DNA from: Candidatus Parvarchaeota archaeon
GTDB taxonomy: Archaea; Nanobdellota; Nanobdellia; Parvarchaeales; Parvarchaeaceae
Length of the DNA stretch: 13,792 nucleotides
Assembly (NCBI GenBank): GCA_030044235.1
Contig: JASHWD010000084.1
Span: 1 to 13,792 of the forward strand
Direction: 5' to 3'
Shown: positions 7,978 through 13,792 of the stretch, in pieces
How the letters are laid out: each line of letters opens with the position of its first letter
Numbering within the stretch: the first letter of the stretch is position 1
Notes under the pieces: model-generated
What the model was told of the DNA's origin: nothing
Databases searched by the model: none
What the model saw: the letters and a program-made list of their open reading frames with translations, nothing else
Program-made: the position numbers and the translations under genes

Positions 7978-9090
7978 ATGGAAAGCAAGGTCGTTGCCGG
8001 AAAGGATGTTACACTCGAACAATTACTGATAAAAACAGACGAACTTTCTCAAATAATAGGTGCTAATGTACTAAATTTAACTAAATTAGAGCACGCTTTG
8101 TCTCCTTATCTAAGAACATCATTCTTAGTCGAATACGATAATGGCAGCAAAACGATACACGGCAACCAGGTTTACGAGATGGTTGCGCCTTTCAAAACCG
8201 AAAACATGAAACCGCCGGAGGTATTAAGCCCAGGTGAAAAGTCTGCTCCAAGTGTTATAAAAAATGCAGATACTGAAATGTTAAATCTTAATGCTCAAGG
8301 TACTTCAATGTGTGATAGTAAACCCGACGGATATGCGGCAGGTAGAAACTTAGTTGGCATAGACATAAGATTAAATGAGACGCTCGAAAACCCACCAGAA
8401 ACTTCCTTTACTTTCGATAAAATCGGAAAGGCTTTCACCATTAAGAAAGTCATTTCCAATGTTTATAGATTAAATGCCGTGGAGAAAGGCGCCAAGTTCT
8501 TTTTTGCTACAGATTCCAACGGAACAACCGGTTACCTAGTGTCTTTGGATGCTCAAGACGAACTTGAAATGTCAGAGCAAAGTCTTTTGACCGTATCGTT
8601 CTCTGACATAAAAACCGACTATCTTAATTCGCTTCCCGGAATGCGCCACTCCGCTAGACTTTATGAAGTAAAGGAAAGCGGACAGGTAAAGAGAAAGATA
8701 CCGACTTCTAGTCTCGAATTTAAGACCATATTCCCTGCATTATCGGATCTTCAAAACAAACTTTTTGATACGAATCACCAATACAACATAAGCGCTATGG
8801 AAGTATTTCTAAATGGTGGAAAGGTGGGCATAATAGATTGCCTTAAAGACTTCAAAGAGTCGCTAATCCAAAACGGAAGAGTCTATCTAAAGCAAGTTAA
8901 ACCGAAATTGAATAAGGGCAAGGTGGAATATATCAACGGGGAAATACAAGTATCAGAAGACTTGGATACTTTTATAGAAAAGGTAAAGACTTTGTACAAC
9001 GGCGATAAAGACGCTGCAAAAAGCGACTTATTCTTAGTCGCTCCCAAAATTCCGGCGCCAAAATCTGACATATCGTCGATGTATAGCTAG
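7978..9090 (+). CDS. Hypothetical protein, 370 aa, soluble
   Basis: I do not recognise this family. The protein has no signal peptide or membrane helix and looks cytoplasmic. Residues 1-85 form a compact, mostly charged and aliphatic segment. A Pro/Ser/Asn-rich stretch (about 80-135) looks like a linker holding two of the few cysteines only loosely in context. The larger second part (about 135-350) alternates beta-like and helical segments, ending in a Pro-rich PKIPAPKSDISSMYS tail. ATG at 7978 is chosen because a TATA-like box lies about 28 nt upstream and no earlier in-frame start fits better. A 26-nt gap separates it from the next gene, which seems to have its own promoter. Function is unknown. 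Confidence 0.8.
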   Translation: MESKVVAGKDVTLEQLLIKTDELSQIIGANVLNLTKLEHALSPYLRTSFLVEYDNGSKTIHGNQVYEMVAPFKTENMKPPEVLSPGEKSAPSVIKNADTEMLNLNAQGTSMCDSKPDGYAAGRNLVGIDIRLNETLENPPETSFTFDKIGKAFTIKKVISNVYRLNAVEKGAKFFFATDSNGTTGYLVSLDAQDELEMSEQSLLTVSFSDIKTDYLNSLPGMRHSARLYEVKESGQVKRKIPTSSLEFKTIFPALSDLQNKLFDTNHQYNISAMEVFLNGGKVGIIDCLKDFKESLIQNGRVYLKQVKPKLNKGKVEYINGEIQVSEDLDTFIEKVKTLYNGDKDAAKSDLFLVAPKIPAPKSDISSMYS

Positions 9091-9092
9091 AT

Positions 9093-9102
9093 GCTTAAAT
9101 AT
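9093..9102 (+). promoter_or_regulatory. TATA-like box of the 158-aa gene and NFACT gene
   Basis: GCTTAAATAT lies just after the stop codon of the preceding gene. Its centre is about 19 nt before the ATG at 9117 and about 25 nt before the in-frame ATG at 9123, so the spacing favours a leaderless start at the second ATG. Confidence 0.55.
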
Positions 9103-9116
9103 TAGTAAAGAAAACA

Positions 9117-9593
9117 ATGAATATGGAAATAATCCCACTAGGAACAACGGTAGTGCAATATGAGGGAATTATGGATGACCAACAGTCCTACAACTTCATA
9201 AAAACTACGCTTCAAGGACTTGGTTATAAGGTGTCCGAAAATTCTTACGTGCAATTCGCAGGTGGAAACTACGCGATAGAGTGGACCGCTAAAAGGCTTA
9301 TAGATGATTACATGGCGTATAGATTAACTGTAAAGCTTGATTATCGTGGGATGAATGAAGCTTCTGCTATGAAAGACGGTAAACAAATAAAAGTAAAAAC
9401 AGGTGGCTTAAAGGTAACTATAATAGCTGATTTAATACTAGATTATCTTGACAAATGGACCGTCGGAATATCAAAATTCATAAGGCCGATTTATGATAAA
9501 ATGAACTCAGAGGTCATAAACCAGAGAAAGGCTACCTTTGAAAACGAGATACAAAATCTAAAAACCGCAATACAATCGCATTTCGGGCAATGA
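9117..9593 (+). CDS. Hypothetical protein, 158 aa, cotranscribed with the NFACT/RqcH gene
   Basis: I do not recognise the family. It is a small soluble alpha/beta protein: an N-terminal beta-rich part starting EIIPLGTTVVQYEG, a middle with IEWTAKRLIDDYMAYRL and a strand-rich KVKTGGLKVTIIADLIL, and a long charged C-terminal helix (about 120-158). It has no signal peptide or membrane helix. The listed start gives MNMEII; promoter spacing suggests that the second Met (9123) may be the real start, shortening it by two residues. The stop lies 4 nt before the NFACT start codon, so the two are almost certainly on one mRNA. This makes a role connected to ribosome quality control possible, but that is inference from position alone. 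Confidence 0.8.
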   Translation: MNMEIIPLGTTVVQYEGIMDDQQSYNFIKTTLQGLGYKVSENSYVQFAGGNYAIEWTAKRLIDDYMAYRLTVKLDYRGMNEASAMKDGKQIKVKTGGLKVTIIADLILDYLDKWTVGISKFIRPIYDKMNSEVINQRKATFENEIQNLKTAIQSHFGQ

Positions 9594-9597
9594 GCCT

Positions 9598-11397
9598 ATG
9601 CCTACAAGAAGCATATCCTCTTTTGATCTTTACAAGTTTACAAAAGAGCTTTCATTTTTAAACAATGGTTTTGTAAGAAATGTAAAAAGCCGAAAAAACG
9701 AGATTTACATACTTATCTTTAGCGGCCAGGAATATTGGCTAAAAATAGTCCCCGGAAAATATATCTCCGTATCAAAGGAAAAGCCGGACGAAACCATAGA
9801 ATTCCCATTCACGTCAAAATTAAAAAATGAATTCTTGGGCAAAAAGATAAACATCTCGCTGCACAAGTCCGATAGAATAATAGAAATATCTGCCAGAGAT
9901 GCAAAATTAATAATAGAACTTTTTTCTAATGGGAACGTTTCGATAGTCAAGGATGGTATTATAGAGCTATCACTTTTCACGAGATCTTATGGAACCAGGA
10001 CCGTCGCTTCCGGCAAACCTTTCCAATACCCGCCAGAATCGTTGGACGTTTTTAATATTGAAGTAAAAGACTTCTCTAAATCTCTTATAGAATCGAAAAG
10101 AGAAAACTTAGTAAAAGCATTGGCCGTAGATTTTTCGCTTGGCGGACTCTACGCTGAAGAAATTTGTTACAGGGCGGGTTTCGATAAAAACATGAGTCCA
10201 AGAAATCTTGAAAAAACGGACGCTAACAAGATTTACACTATTGCTAAGGCAATGTTTAACGAATCGGCTAAGCCAAGCATAATCGAAAACAGATTTCTAG
10301 CAGTAGTAGAAATAAGGGACTTATCCGGCGAAAGAAAGAACTTTAAGACCATTAATGATGCGATAAACTCCTATTTTGAGGAAGAAGAAAAGAGCGAGGG
10401 CGGACAGAGGACTTTTAATCCGGCAAACATAGAAAATAAGATAGCTGAATATTCCAAGTTTGTAAATTACATAACAGAAAATTATGACAGCATAAAAGAT
10501 GCGATAAGAACAATAAGAAACTCCGATGAGAGCCTTGAAAGCCGAAAGTCGAAGCTAGGTTCTTTGGGCTGGGAAGTTAGAGATAAGTTCATATACAGAA
10601 CGGATAACCCAGAAATACAGATAGACATGACTAAACCCATCAATGATACGTTAGCAGATAATTATCAAAAAATAAAAAGACTCAAAGCGGCTTTAATAAA
10701 AAAACCAGAATCGAAGACTCAAGCAAAGAGACTAAAGTTCCATTTCGAGGATGTCTGGTATTCAAAGTTCAGATATTTTTTTACGTCGTCTAATAAATTG
10801 GTCGTTATAGGAAGAGACAACAGCCAAAACACTGTCCTTGTGGCTAAACATGCCGAACCTAGTGACTTAATAATTCATGCTGATGTATTCGGAAGCCCCT
10901 TCGGTTTATTAAAACTCGCCCGAGGAGTAACCGCGACAGAAGGTGACTTGCGTGAAGCTGCTGAGATGGTCGGCTCGTACTCATCTGCATGGAAAGCGGG
11001 TGCTGGCAGCATAGATGTTTATTCTGTAAAACCGAAACAAGTTAACAAAACGCCGCCTTCTGGTGAATCCCTAAAGAAAGGGGCGTTTTATATAGAAGGA
11101 GAGAGAGACTATATTAAAGATGCGGACCTTAAAGTCTACATCCGTTTAACCTACGATGAATCAGAATACAATCTTGTCGCATTGCCGTATCGACCAGAAG
11201 GAAATTTCATATTGATTAGGCCCGGAAATAATAAGAGAGAGGACGTATTAGCTAAGATAACAAAAGCTTTTTCCCAAAGGGCCGGCATAATAATTGATAA
11301 GGATAGACTAGATCGGCTTATACCAACCGGCCGTTCTGCCATAGAAAAGATATCCGTATCTTCTGAAAGTGCGAAAATTGGCGAATCTAAGCTATAA
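9598..11397 (+). CDS. rqcH: NFACT-family ribosome quality control protein (NEMF/Rqc2/RqcH homologue)
   Basis: A 599-aa protein with the NFACT architecture. The N-terminal NFACT-N domain begins SISSFDLYKFTKEL with D10 and contains a DR pair at D92-R93 (LHKSDRIIEIS), matching the conserved acidic/Arg positions that bind tRNA in RqcH and Rqc2. A helix-hairpin-helix-like segment (about 170-230) and a charged coiled-coil region (about 275-320 and 350-375) follow. NFACT-R starts near 384 (DVWYSKFRYFFTSSNKLVVI) with GRDNSQN, IIHADVFGSPFG, SYSSAWKAG and QVNKTPPSGESLKKGAFYI. The C-terminus carries LIPTGRSAI, typical of archaeal members. In bacteria and eukaryotes these proteins bind stalled 50S/60S subunits carrying peptidyl-tRNA and extend the nascent chain with Ala (or Ala/Thr) tails; the archaeal role is inferred. 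It is second in an operon with the 158-aa protein. No key residue appears missing. Confidence 0.92.
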   Translation: MPTRSISSFDLYKFTKELSFLNNGFVRNVKSRKNEIYILIFSGQEYWLKIVPGKYISVSKEKPDETIEFPFTSKLKNEFLGKKINISLHKSDRIIEISARDAKLIIELFSNGNVSIVKDGIIELSLFTRSYGTRTVASGKPFQYPPESLDVFNIEVKDFSKSLIESKRENLVKALAVDFSLGGLYAEEICYRAGFDKNMSPRNLEKTDANKIYTIAKAMFNESAKPSIIENRFLAVVEIRDLSGERKNFKTINDAINSYFEEEEKSEGGQRTFNPANIENKIAEYSKFVNYITENYDSIKDAIRTIRNSDESLESRKSKLGSLGWEVRDKFIYRTDNPEIQIDMTKPINDTLADNYQKIKRLKAALIKKPESKTQAKRLKFHFEDVWYSKFRYFFTSSNKLVVIGRDNSQNTVLVAKHAEPSDLIIHADVFGSPFGLLKLARGVTATEGDLREAAEMVGSYSSAWKAGAGSIDVYSVKPKQVNKTPPSGESLKKGAFYIEGERDYIKDADLKVYIRLTYDESEYNLVALPYRPEGNFILIRPGNNKREDVLAKITKAFSQRAGIIIDKDRLDRLIPTGRSAIEKISVSSESAKIGESKL

Positions 11398-11401
11398 ATA
11401 G
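11393..11401 (+). promoter_or_regulatory. TATA-like box of the Toprim gene, overlapping the NFACT stop codon
   Basis: TATAAATAG begins inside the TAA stop region of the NFACT gene. Transcription about 25 nt downstream would leave a leader of roughly 10-12 nt before the ATG at 11434. This suggests the Toprim gene can be expressed separately from the NFACT operon. Confidence 0.5.
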
Positions 11402-11433
11402 AACTTGTAATCTAACTAACATTAAGTGATTAG

Positions 11434-11790
11434 ATGATACCAAATAAGGCTGCGCTTGAAAATGTTATAACAGATCTCTCGAGTGACGATGGCTGTATAA
11501 TAGTCGAGGGTAAAAGAGATATAAGTGCTCTAGTTGCTTTGGGGATAGCTAAAGATAGAATATTACAAACGGCTCAAATAAGATATTGTGATTTAGAAGC
11601 AAAAATGCGGTCAGGTTATAAAAAACTTATACCTCTGTTTGATAACGATAGAACCGGTCGTAATAGATTATCTTCATTTATGGCGTATTTTTCCGCGAAC
11701 GGCACACCTATAGACCTGTCATATTCAAGTAGGATAAAAAATTCTGGGCTTGTTTGTCTAGAAGACATAGACAACGTAGTTTGCTCATAA
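11434..11790 (+). CDS. Small Toprim-domain protein (UPF0292/COG1658-like)
   Basis: A 118-aa protein that is essentially a single Toprim fold. The catalytic glutamate motif is IIVEGKRDISALVALG with E25, and the metal-binding acidic motif is LFDNDRTGRNRL with D70 and D72. This matches the small archaeal primase-like/RNase M5-like Toprim proteins, whose members are about 110-135 aa, so it appears complete. Toprim domains carry out metal-dependent phosphodiester chemistry in primases, topoisomerases and RNase M5; the substrate of this archaeal group is not established to my knowledge. The C-terminal DLSYSSRIKNSGLVCLEDID segment fits the family end. It lies 36 nt after the NFACT gene with its own TATA-like box, and converges with the leftward 161-aa gene. 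Confidence 0.85.
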   Translation: MIPNKAALENVITDLSSDDGCIIVEGKRDISALVALGIAKDRILQTAQIRYCDLEAKMRSGYKKLIPLFDNDRTGRNRLSSFMAYFSANGTPIDLSYSSRIKNSGLVCLEDIDNVVCS

Positions 11791-11803
11791 ATTATCATGA
11801 TAC

Positions 11804-11816
11804 GGGGTGCTACCCC
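11804..11816. terminator. Short GC-rich hairpin between convergent genes
   Basis: GGGGT-GCT-ACCCC forms a 5-bp stem with a 3-nt loop in the 77-bp space between the converging Toprim gene and 161-aa gene. There is no clear T-run after it in either direction, so a terminator role is tentative. Confidence 0.25.
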
Positions 11817-11867
11817 CAAAGTGAATTATCCAATCCAGCTTAGTCTCTTTTTCGCAATACTTGGCAG

Positions 11868-12353
11868 TCATAAAACATGCAATGGCTTATTACCGTATAC
11901 TTTTTCCGAAAAGTCGCGCAGGTCGAATTCGCGATCGGTGTAGCTTAGCAATTTTCTTTCTATGCGGCCCATCTTTTCCGCGCTAGACCCGCCGAATATC
12001 GCGATTTCTGGATTATTTTTTATATGTCCGTCTAAGTCAAAGCCTATCAGAATGTGACCTATCAAATGTTGTTCCCGATGAAAGTTATAAGTCCCTTCAC
12101 GGCATTTCTCAAACACGTAAGTTTCTATTATATAGCCGCCATGCGTTTCTTTTAACATTACATTGGGTGAAGTATCCCTGGTGAGATACCCGTTATAAGT
12201 TATTGATTCATTAACATATCCAGCCACTTTTAGCAAATGTGGGTATACTTTAATTTTTTGGGCGATCGCATCCGCTTTCTTCTTCCTCTCCTCTTCTATT
12301 CTCCGGTAATACCCCCAGTCGAATATGCTTTCTAAACCCGATTTTTGGTCCAT
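11868..12353 (-). CDS. Hypothetical protein, 161 aa, with a structured Shine-Dalgarno leader
   Basis: I do not recognise this family. The protein is soluble, with a charged helical N-terminus (about 10-35, rich in E/K/R: RRIEEERKKKADAIAQKI) followed by a compact beta-containing part with HGGYIIETYVFEKC, HREQHLIGHILIGFDLDGH and IAIFGGSSAEKMGRIERKLL. Several His, Asp and Glu residues cluster around 92-113, but I cannot assign a metal site. There is no signal peptide or membrane helix. The ATG at 12353 is preceded, with an 8-nt spacer, by AGAGGTGAG, a strong match to the archaeal 16S 3' end, which fixes the start and sets this gene apart from the leaderless genes nearby. Transcription is probably independent, from a TATA-like box near 12453. 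Confidence 0.78.
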   Translation of the reverse strand: MDQKSGLESIFDWGYYRRIEEERKKKADAIAQKIKVYPHLLKVAGYVNESITYNGYLTRDTSPNVMLKETHGGYIIETYVFEKCREGTYNFHREQHLIGHILIGFDLDGHIKNNPEIAIFGGSSAEKMGRIERKLLSYTDREFDLRDFSEKVYGNKPLHVL

Positions 12354-12360
12354 TCAATCC

Positions 12361-12412
12361 GCTCACCTCTAAATAGAAGCTATTAGCCTTATGGCGGTTA
12401 ATGGTGAGCTTC
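12361..12412 (-). promoter_or_regulatory. Leader with Shine-Dalgarno-sequestering hairpin and competing pairing
   Basis: The Shine-Dalgarno sequence (GAGGTGA within 12362-12370) ends in GGTGAGC (12361-12367), which is perfectly complementary to GCTCACC (12403-12409) upstream in the same leader. The same upstream strand, as GAAGCT (12407-12412), can instead pair with AGCTTC (12376-12381), which would free the Shine-Dalgarno. A small GCC-ATAA-GGC hairpin (12386-12395) lies in the loop. The two foldings exclude each other, so this is a candidate translational switch. No known riboswitch family is recognised. Confidence 0.4.
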
Positions 12413-12448
12413 ATCGCCCGATATAAGAATAATAAAGAACTAATAAGA

Positions 12449-12458
12449 TATTTAAACT
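12449..12458 (-). promoter_or_regulatory. TATA-like box of the 161-aa gene
   Basis: On the minus strand GTTTAAATAT lies about 100 nt before the ATG at 12353. A start 25 nt downstream (near 12427) would give a leader of about 70 nt containing the whole hairpin region. Confidence 0.45.
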
Positions 12459-12485
12459 TATCTTCTTATTTATCGCGATTGTTGA

Positions 12486-12493
12486 ACAAAAAT
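12486..12493 (-). terminator. Oligo-T stretch downstream of tRNA-Thr
   Basis: The minus strand reads TTATTTTTG about 50 nt after the tRNA-Thr 3' end. Archaeal transcription often ends in such T-runs. It would separate the tRNA from the 161-aa gene downstream. It is short, so this is tentative. Confidence 0.25.
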
Positions 12494-12541
12494 AAGTCGA
12501 TTTAGAACCTGTTTGGCACTTTGCTCTCTACTGGTCGTAAA

Positions 12542-12613
12542 AGCCTCAGGCGAGAATCGGACTCGCGATCTTTTCCTTACCAAGGAAACGCTTTACCACT
12601 GAGCCACTGAGGC
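12542..12613 (-). tRNA. tRNA-Thr (anticodon GGU)
   Basis: The minus strand folds into a 72-nt cloverleaf with discriminator U. The acceptor is GCCUCAG/CUGAGGC, the D stem GCU/AGC with a GG-containing loop, the anticodon stem UUUCC/GGAAA with loop UUGGUAA, the variable region AGAUC, and the T arm GCGAG-UCCGAUU-CUCGC. The anticodon GGU reads ACC and ACU. No intron, and CCA is not encoded. The T loop has C at position 55, where nearly all tRNAs have U (made into pseudouridine). All stems pair well, so the gene looks functional. Confidence 0.94.
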
Positions 12614-12640
12614 ATATAATTATTATATTTTAATACGAAG

Positions 12641-12650
12641 ATATTTAAAG
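12641..12650 (-). promoter_or_regulatory. TATA-like box for tRNA-Thr
   Basis: On the minus strand CTTTAAATAT is centred about 32 nt upstream of the tRNA 5' end, suitable for a primary transcript starting a few bases before the mature tRNA. Confidence 0.45.
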
Positions 12651-12739
12651 ATATTAAAATCTACTCTAAATCTAGCTTCTAAAAAGCGAAGGTTGTCAAT
12701 AATATCGAGTCAAAGGTAACTCTTCTTAAGTAAAGGAAC

Positions 12740-12748
12740 GCTTAAATA
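12740..12748 (+). promoter_or_regulatory. TATA-like box of the eS17 gene
   Basis: GCTTAAATA is centred about 27 nt before the ATG at 12772, giving a leaderless or near-leaderless mRNA. The same GCTTAAATA string precedes the 158-aa gene at 9093. Confidence 0.6.
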
Positions 12749-12771
12749 CCAAAAAAGAATTTGAATACAAG

Positions 12772-12990
12772 ATGGGAAGAATAAGAGGAAAGACTATTAG
12801 ACAGTCAACGCTGGAAGTTCTTAGACGCTACAAAACTCATTTCAACGAGAATTACGAAGCCAATAAAGCGGCGCTTAATAAAGTTATAAACAGCAGCAAG
12901 ACGAACAAAAATAAAATCGCAGGTTATATAACTAAATTAGCAAAAGAGAAAAAGATAGAAGAGTACATGATTGAGCACTCTACAAAGTAA
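12772..12990 (+). CDS. rps17e: 30S ribosomal protein eS17 (S17e)
   Basis: A 72-aa basic protein, close to the usual archaeal length of about 60-70 aa. It begins MGRIRGKTIRQ, like the family's MGxIR start, continues with a helix ending in RRYKTHFNENYEANKAALNK, and holds the signature NKIAGYITKLAKEKK, equivalent to the conserved RNKIAGYVTRL of eS17. It is part of the small ribosomal subunit head and exists only in archaea and eukaryotes. It is transcribed alone here, between tRNA-Thr and a convergent PRC-barrel gene. The start is supported by promoter spacing. Confidence 0.92.
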   Translation: MGRIRGKTIRQSTLEVLRRYKTHFNENYEANKAALNKVINSSKTNKNKIAGYITKLAKEKKIEEYMIEHSTK

Positions 12991-13026
12991 GTTATTCTTT
13001 AATTGCTTCTTAAAAGAGGATTTAAT

Positions 13027-13299
13027 TTATATTATATCTTCTTCAGCAACGACTACAAAGTCCCCTATTGAGATAACAGAATTGTAAGGTATCTGATCAA
13101 AGCCCTTCGGGTCCTTCTCAAATTGGAATGTATTAGCGTAAGTCGAAGGGGTTTTTATTGTAAGGTATACAATCTCTCCGGTCCTAACCTCGTAAATTAA
13201 GTCATTTACAACGCCGAGTTTTTTACCGCTTTTACCGACCACAGTCTTCCCGACAATGACCTTTGCGTCTAATCTTTCGCCTTTTGTTATTCCTGTCAT
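13027..13299 (-). CDS. PRC-barrel domain protein
   Basis: A 90-aa protein consisting of one PRC-barrel-like domain: VIVGKTVVGKSGKKLGVVND (strand-turn-strand with the GKKLG turn), LIYEVRTGEIVYLTI, and the closing IPYNSVISIGDFVVVAEEDI. PRC-barrel domains are small beta-barrels found in photosynthetic reaction centre H subunits and the ribosome maturation factor RimM. Many archaea have several stand-alone copies of unknown role, and RNA- or protein-binding is a guess. The start is fixed by a strong Shine-Dalgarno AAGGAGGA (13305-13312) with a 5-nt spacer. It converges with the eS17 gene, with 36 nt between their ends. Confidence 0.85.
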   Translation of the reverse strand: MTGITKGERLDAKVIVGKTVVGKSGKKLGVVNDLIYEVRTGEIVYLTIKTPSTYANTFQFEKDPKGFDQIPYNSVISIGDFVVVAEEDII

Positions 13300-13304
13300 A
13301 ATAA

Positions 13305-13312
13305 TCCTCCTT
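13305..13312 (-). promoter_or_regulatory. Strong Shine-Dalgarno of the PRC-barrel gene
   Basis: On the minus strand AAGGAGGA lies 5 nt before the ATG at 13299. Candidate TATA boxes upstream are GCTTTAAATT near 13362-13371 (leader of about 40 nt, which keeps the Shine-Dalgarno) and GCTTAAATTA near 13322-13331 (would start at about the ATG and lose it). The first is favoured. Confidence 0.7.
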
Positions 13313-13437
13313 AATCGCTATTAATTTAAGCGTATCTTATAATAGATTAAAGTAAACTCTCAATTTAAAGCTTTTCGGTATACTAAGATAGTTTACAAAT
13401 ATGTTTGTTTGAATAATAGAATCCAACTAATTACGGC

Positions 13438-13792
13438 TTATCCGAAAACGTAAATCCTATCGTTAGCTATCTTTTCCGTTAGAATTGGCTTTAGGTAACT
13501 AAGATCTATGTTAGATGCTTCTAATACTGAGATTACTACCCTACCGCCTTGCTTACAATATTTAAAAGCGGATTTTATACAACGTTCTCTTTCTCCTTTA
13601 TCGAGATCCTGCAGTACTGTTATGCAAAAGACGAGGTCAAACTTTTCTTCGGACTTGAACTGAGATATTTTTAGCCTAAGGACCTTAACGTTTGGAAGCT
13701 TCTTTGCTTCTAGAAAGTCTGCCATCTCCGAAGGCTCTAGAGCGACTATTTTACATTCTTTCAGGTTTTCCTCCAATAGTCCCGTACCTGCA
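13438..13792 (-). CDS. Class I SAM-dependent methyltransferase, C-terminal part (N-terminus beyond right edge)
   Basis: The frame is open to the right edge, so the start codon lies outside the window. A TTG at 13776 could pose as a start, but it falls just after AGTGLLEENL, the end of the glycine-rich SAM-binding motif I (normally GxGTGxL), so it is internal. Then follow VALEPS with the acidic residue that usually binds the ribose hydroxyls, a segment SEEKFDLVFCITVLQDLD (motifs II/post-II, FDLVxCxxVLxHLxD type, here with Gln in place of His), and GGRVVISVLEA. The remaining C-terminus is short, ending NDRIYVFG. The substrate cannot be inferred from this part. The stop lies 138 nt upstream of the PRC-barrel start on the same strand. 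Confidence 0.85.
   Translation of the reverse strand, partial: AGTGLLEENLKECKIVALEPSEMADFLEAKKLPNVKVLRLKISQFKSEEKFDLVFCITVLQDLDKGERERCIKSAFKYCKQGGRVVISVLEASNIDLSYLKPILTEKIANDRIYVFG

Noticed and set aside
7795..8022. Minus-strand open frame across the GPT and 370-aa gene boundary
   Set aside because: It lies antisense to two well-supported genes and its promoter region, with no family resemblance or initiation signal.
12180..12414. Out-of-frame upstream ORF of roughly 58 codons from ATG at 12414 in the leader of the 161-aa gene
   Set aside because: It overlaps the main gene in another frame and becomes Arg/Lys-rich only because of the underlying codons; it has no Shine-Dalgarno of its own. 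A regulatory role is possible but nothing supports it.
12661..12740. A small gene or RNA between tRNA-Thr and eS17
   Set aside because: No reading frame of useful length, no stable fold noticed beyond a 4-bp GAGT/ACTC pairing; it seems to be ordinary divergent promoter DNA.
13438..13776. A complete 112-aa protein starting at TTG 13776
   Set aside because: The same frame continues upstream through AGTGLL, the SAM-binding motif, so the gene is cut by the window edge and not short.

Overview
The window reads as a piece of a small-genome archaeon, most likely a DPANN lineage of the Micrarchaeota/ARMAN type. The evidence is archaeal ribosomal protein eS17, an archaeal-type NFACT (NEMF/RqcH) protein, a small archaeal Toprim protein, a GPT-type lipid-linked sugar phosphotransferase, and intronless tRNAs without an encoded CCA. 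Most genes also have a TATA-like box about 25 nt before the start codon, meaning leaderless mRNAs. The lineage is inferred from protein style (a DUF2341-like domain and TFTESGLPSG-type domains in a giant surface protein) and is less certain than the domain Archaea.

Left half (1-6585, minus strand): one open reading frame fills this region and runs off the left edge, giving at least 2195 codons with no stop. It encodes a membrane-anchored surface protein: a lysine-rich cytoplasmic tail, one transmembrane anchor, then a huge exterior. The exterior holds seven copies of a TFTETGLPSG domain, three YVTN-type beta-propellers each inserted inside one of those copies, and a DUF2341-like domain. The third propeller still shows strong DNA-level repetition, including a perfect 53-bp direct repeat, so its blades were duplicated or homogenised recently.

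Middle (6586-11790): a tRNA-Gln(UUG) gene lies in the divergent region, followed by rightward genes. These are a GlcNAc-1-phosphate transferase-like membrane enzyme (lipid-linked glycan initiation), two proteins I do not recognise (370 and 158 aa), an NFACT/RqcH ribosome-quality-control protein 4 nt after the 158-aa gene, and a UPF0292-like Toprim protein with its own promoter.

Right part (11791-13792): a leftward 161-aa protein of unknown function has a Shine-Dalgarno leader that can fold onto itself. It is followed by tRNA-Thr(GGU) (leftward), eS17 (rightward), a PRC-barrel protein (leftward, strong Shine-Dalgarno) and the C-terminal part of a class I SAM methyltransferase that enters from the right edge.

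Functional links are modest. The sequon-rich giant protein sits next to an enzyme of the kind that starts N-glycan assembly. Translation-related genes (two tRNAs, NFACT, eS17) are scattered through the right half. No CRISPR array, insertion sequence, integrase or prophage gene was seen.
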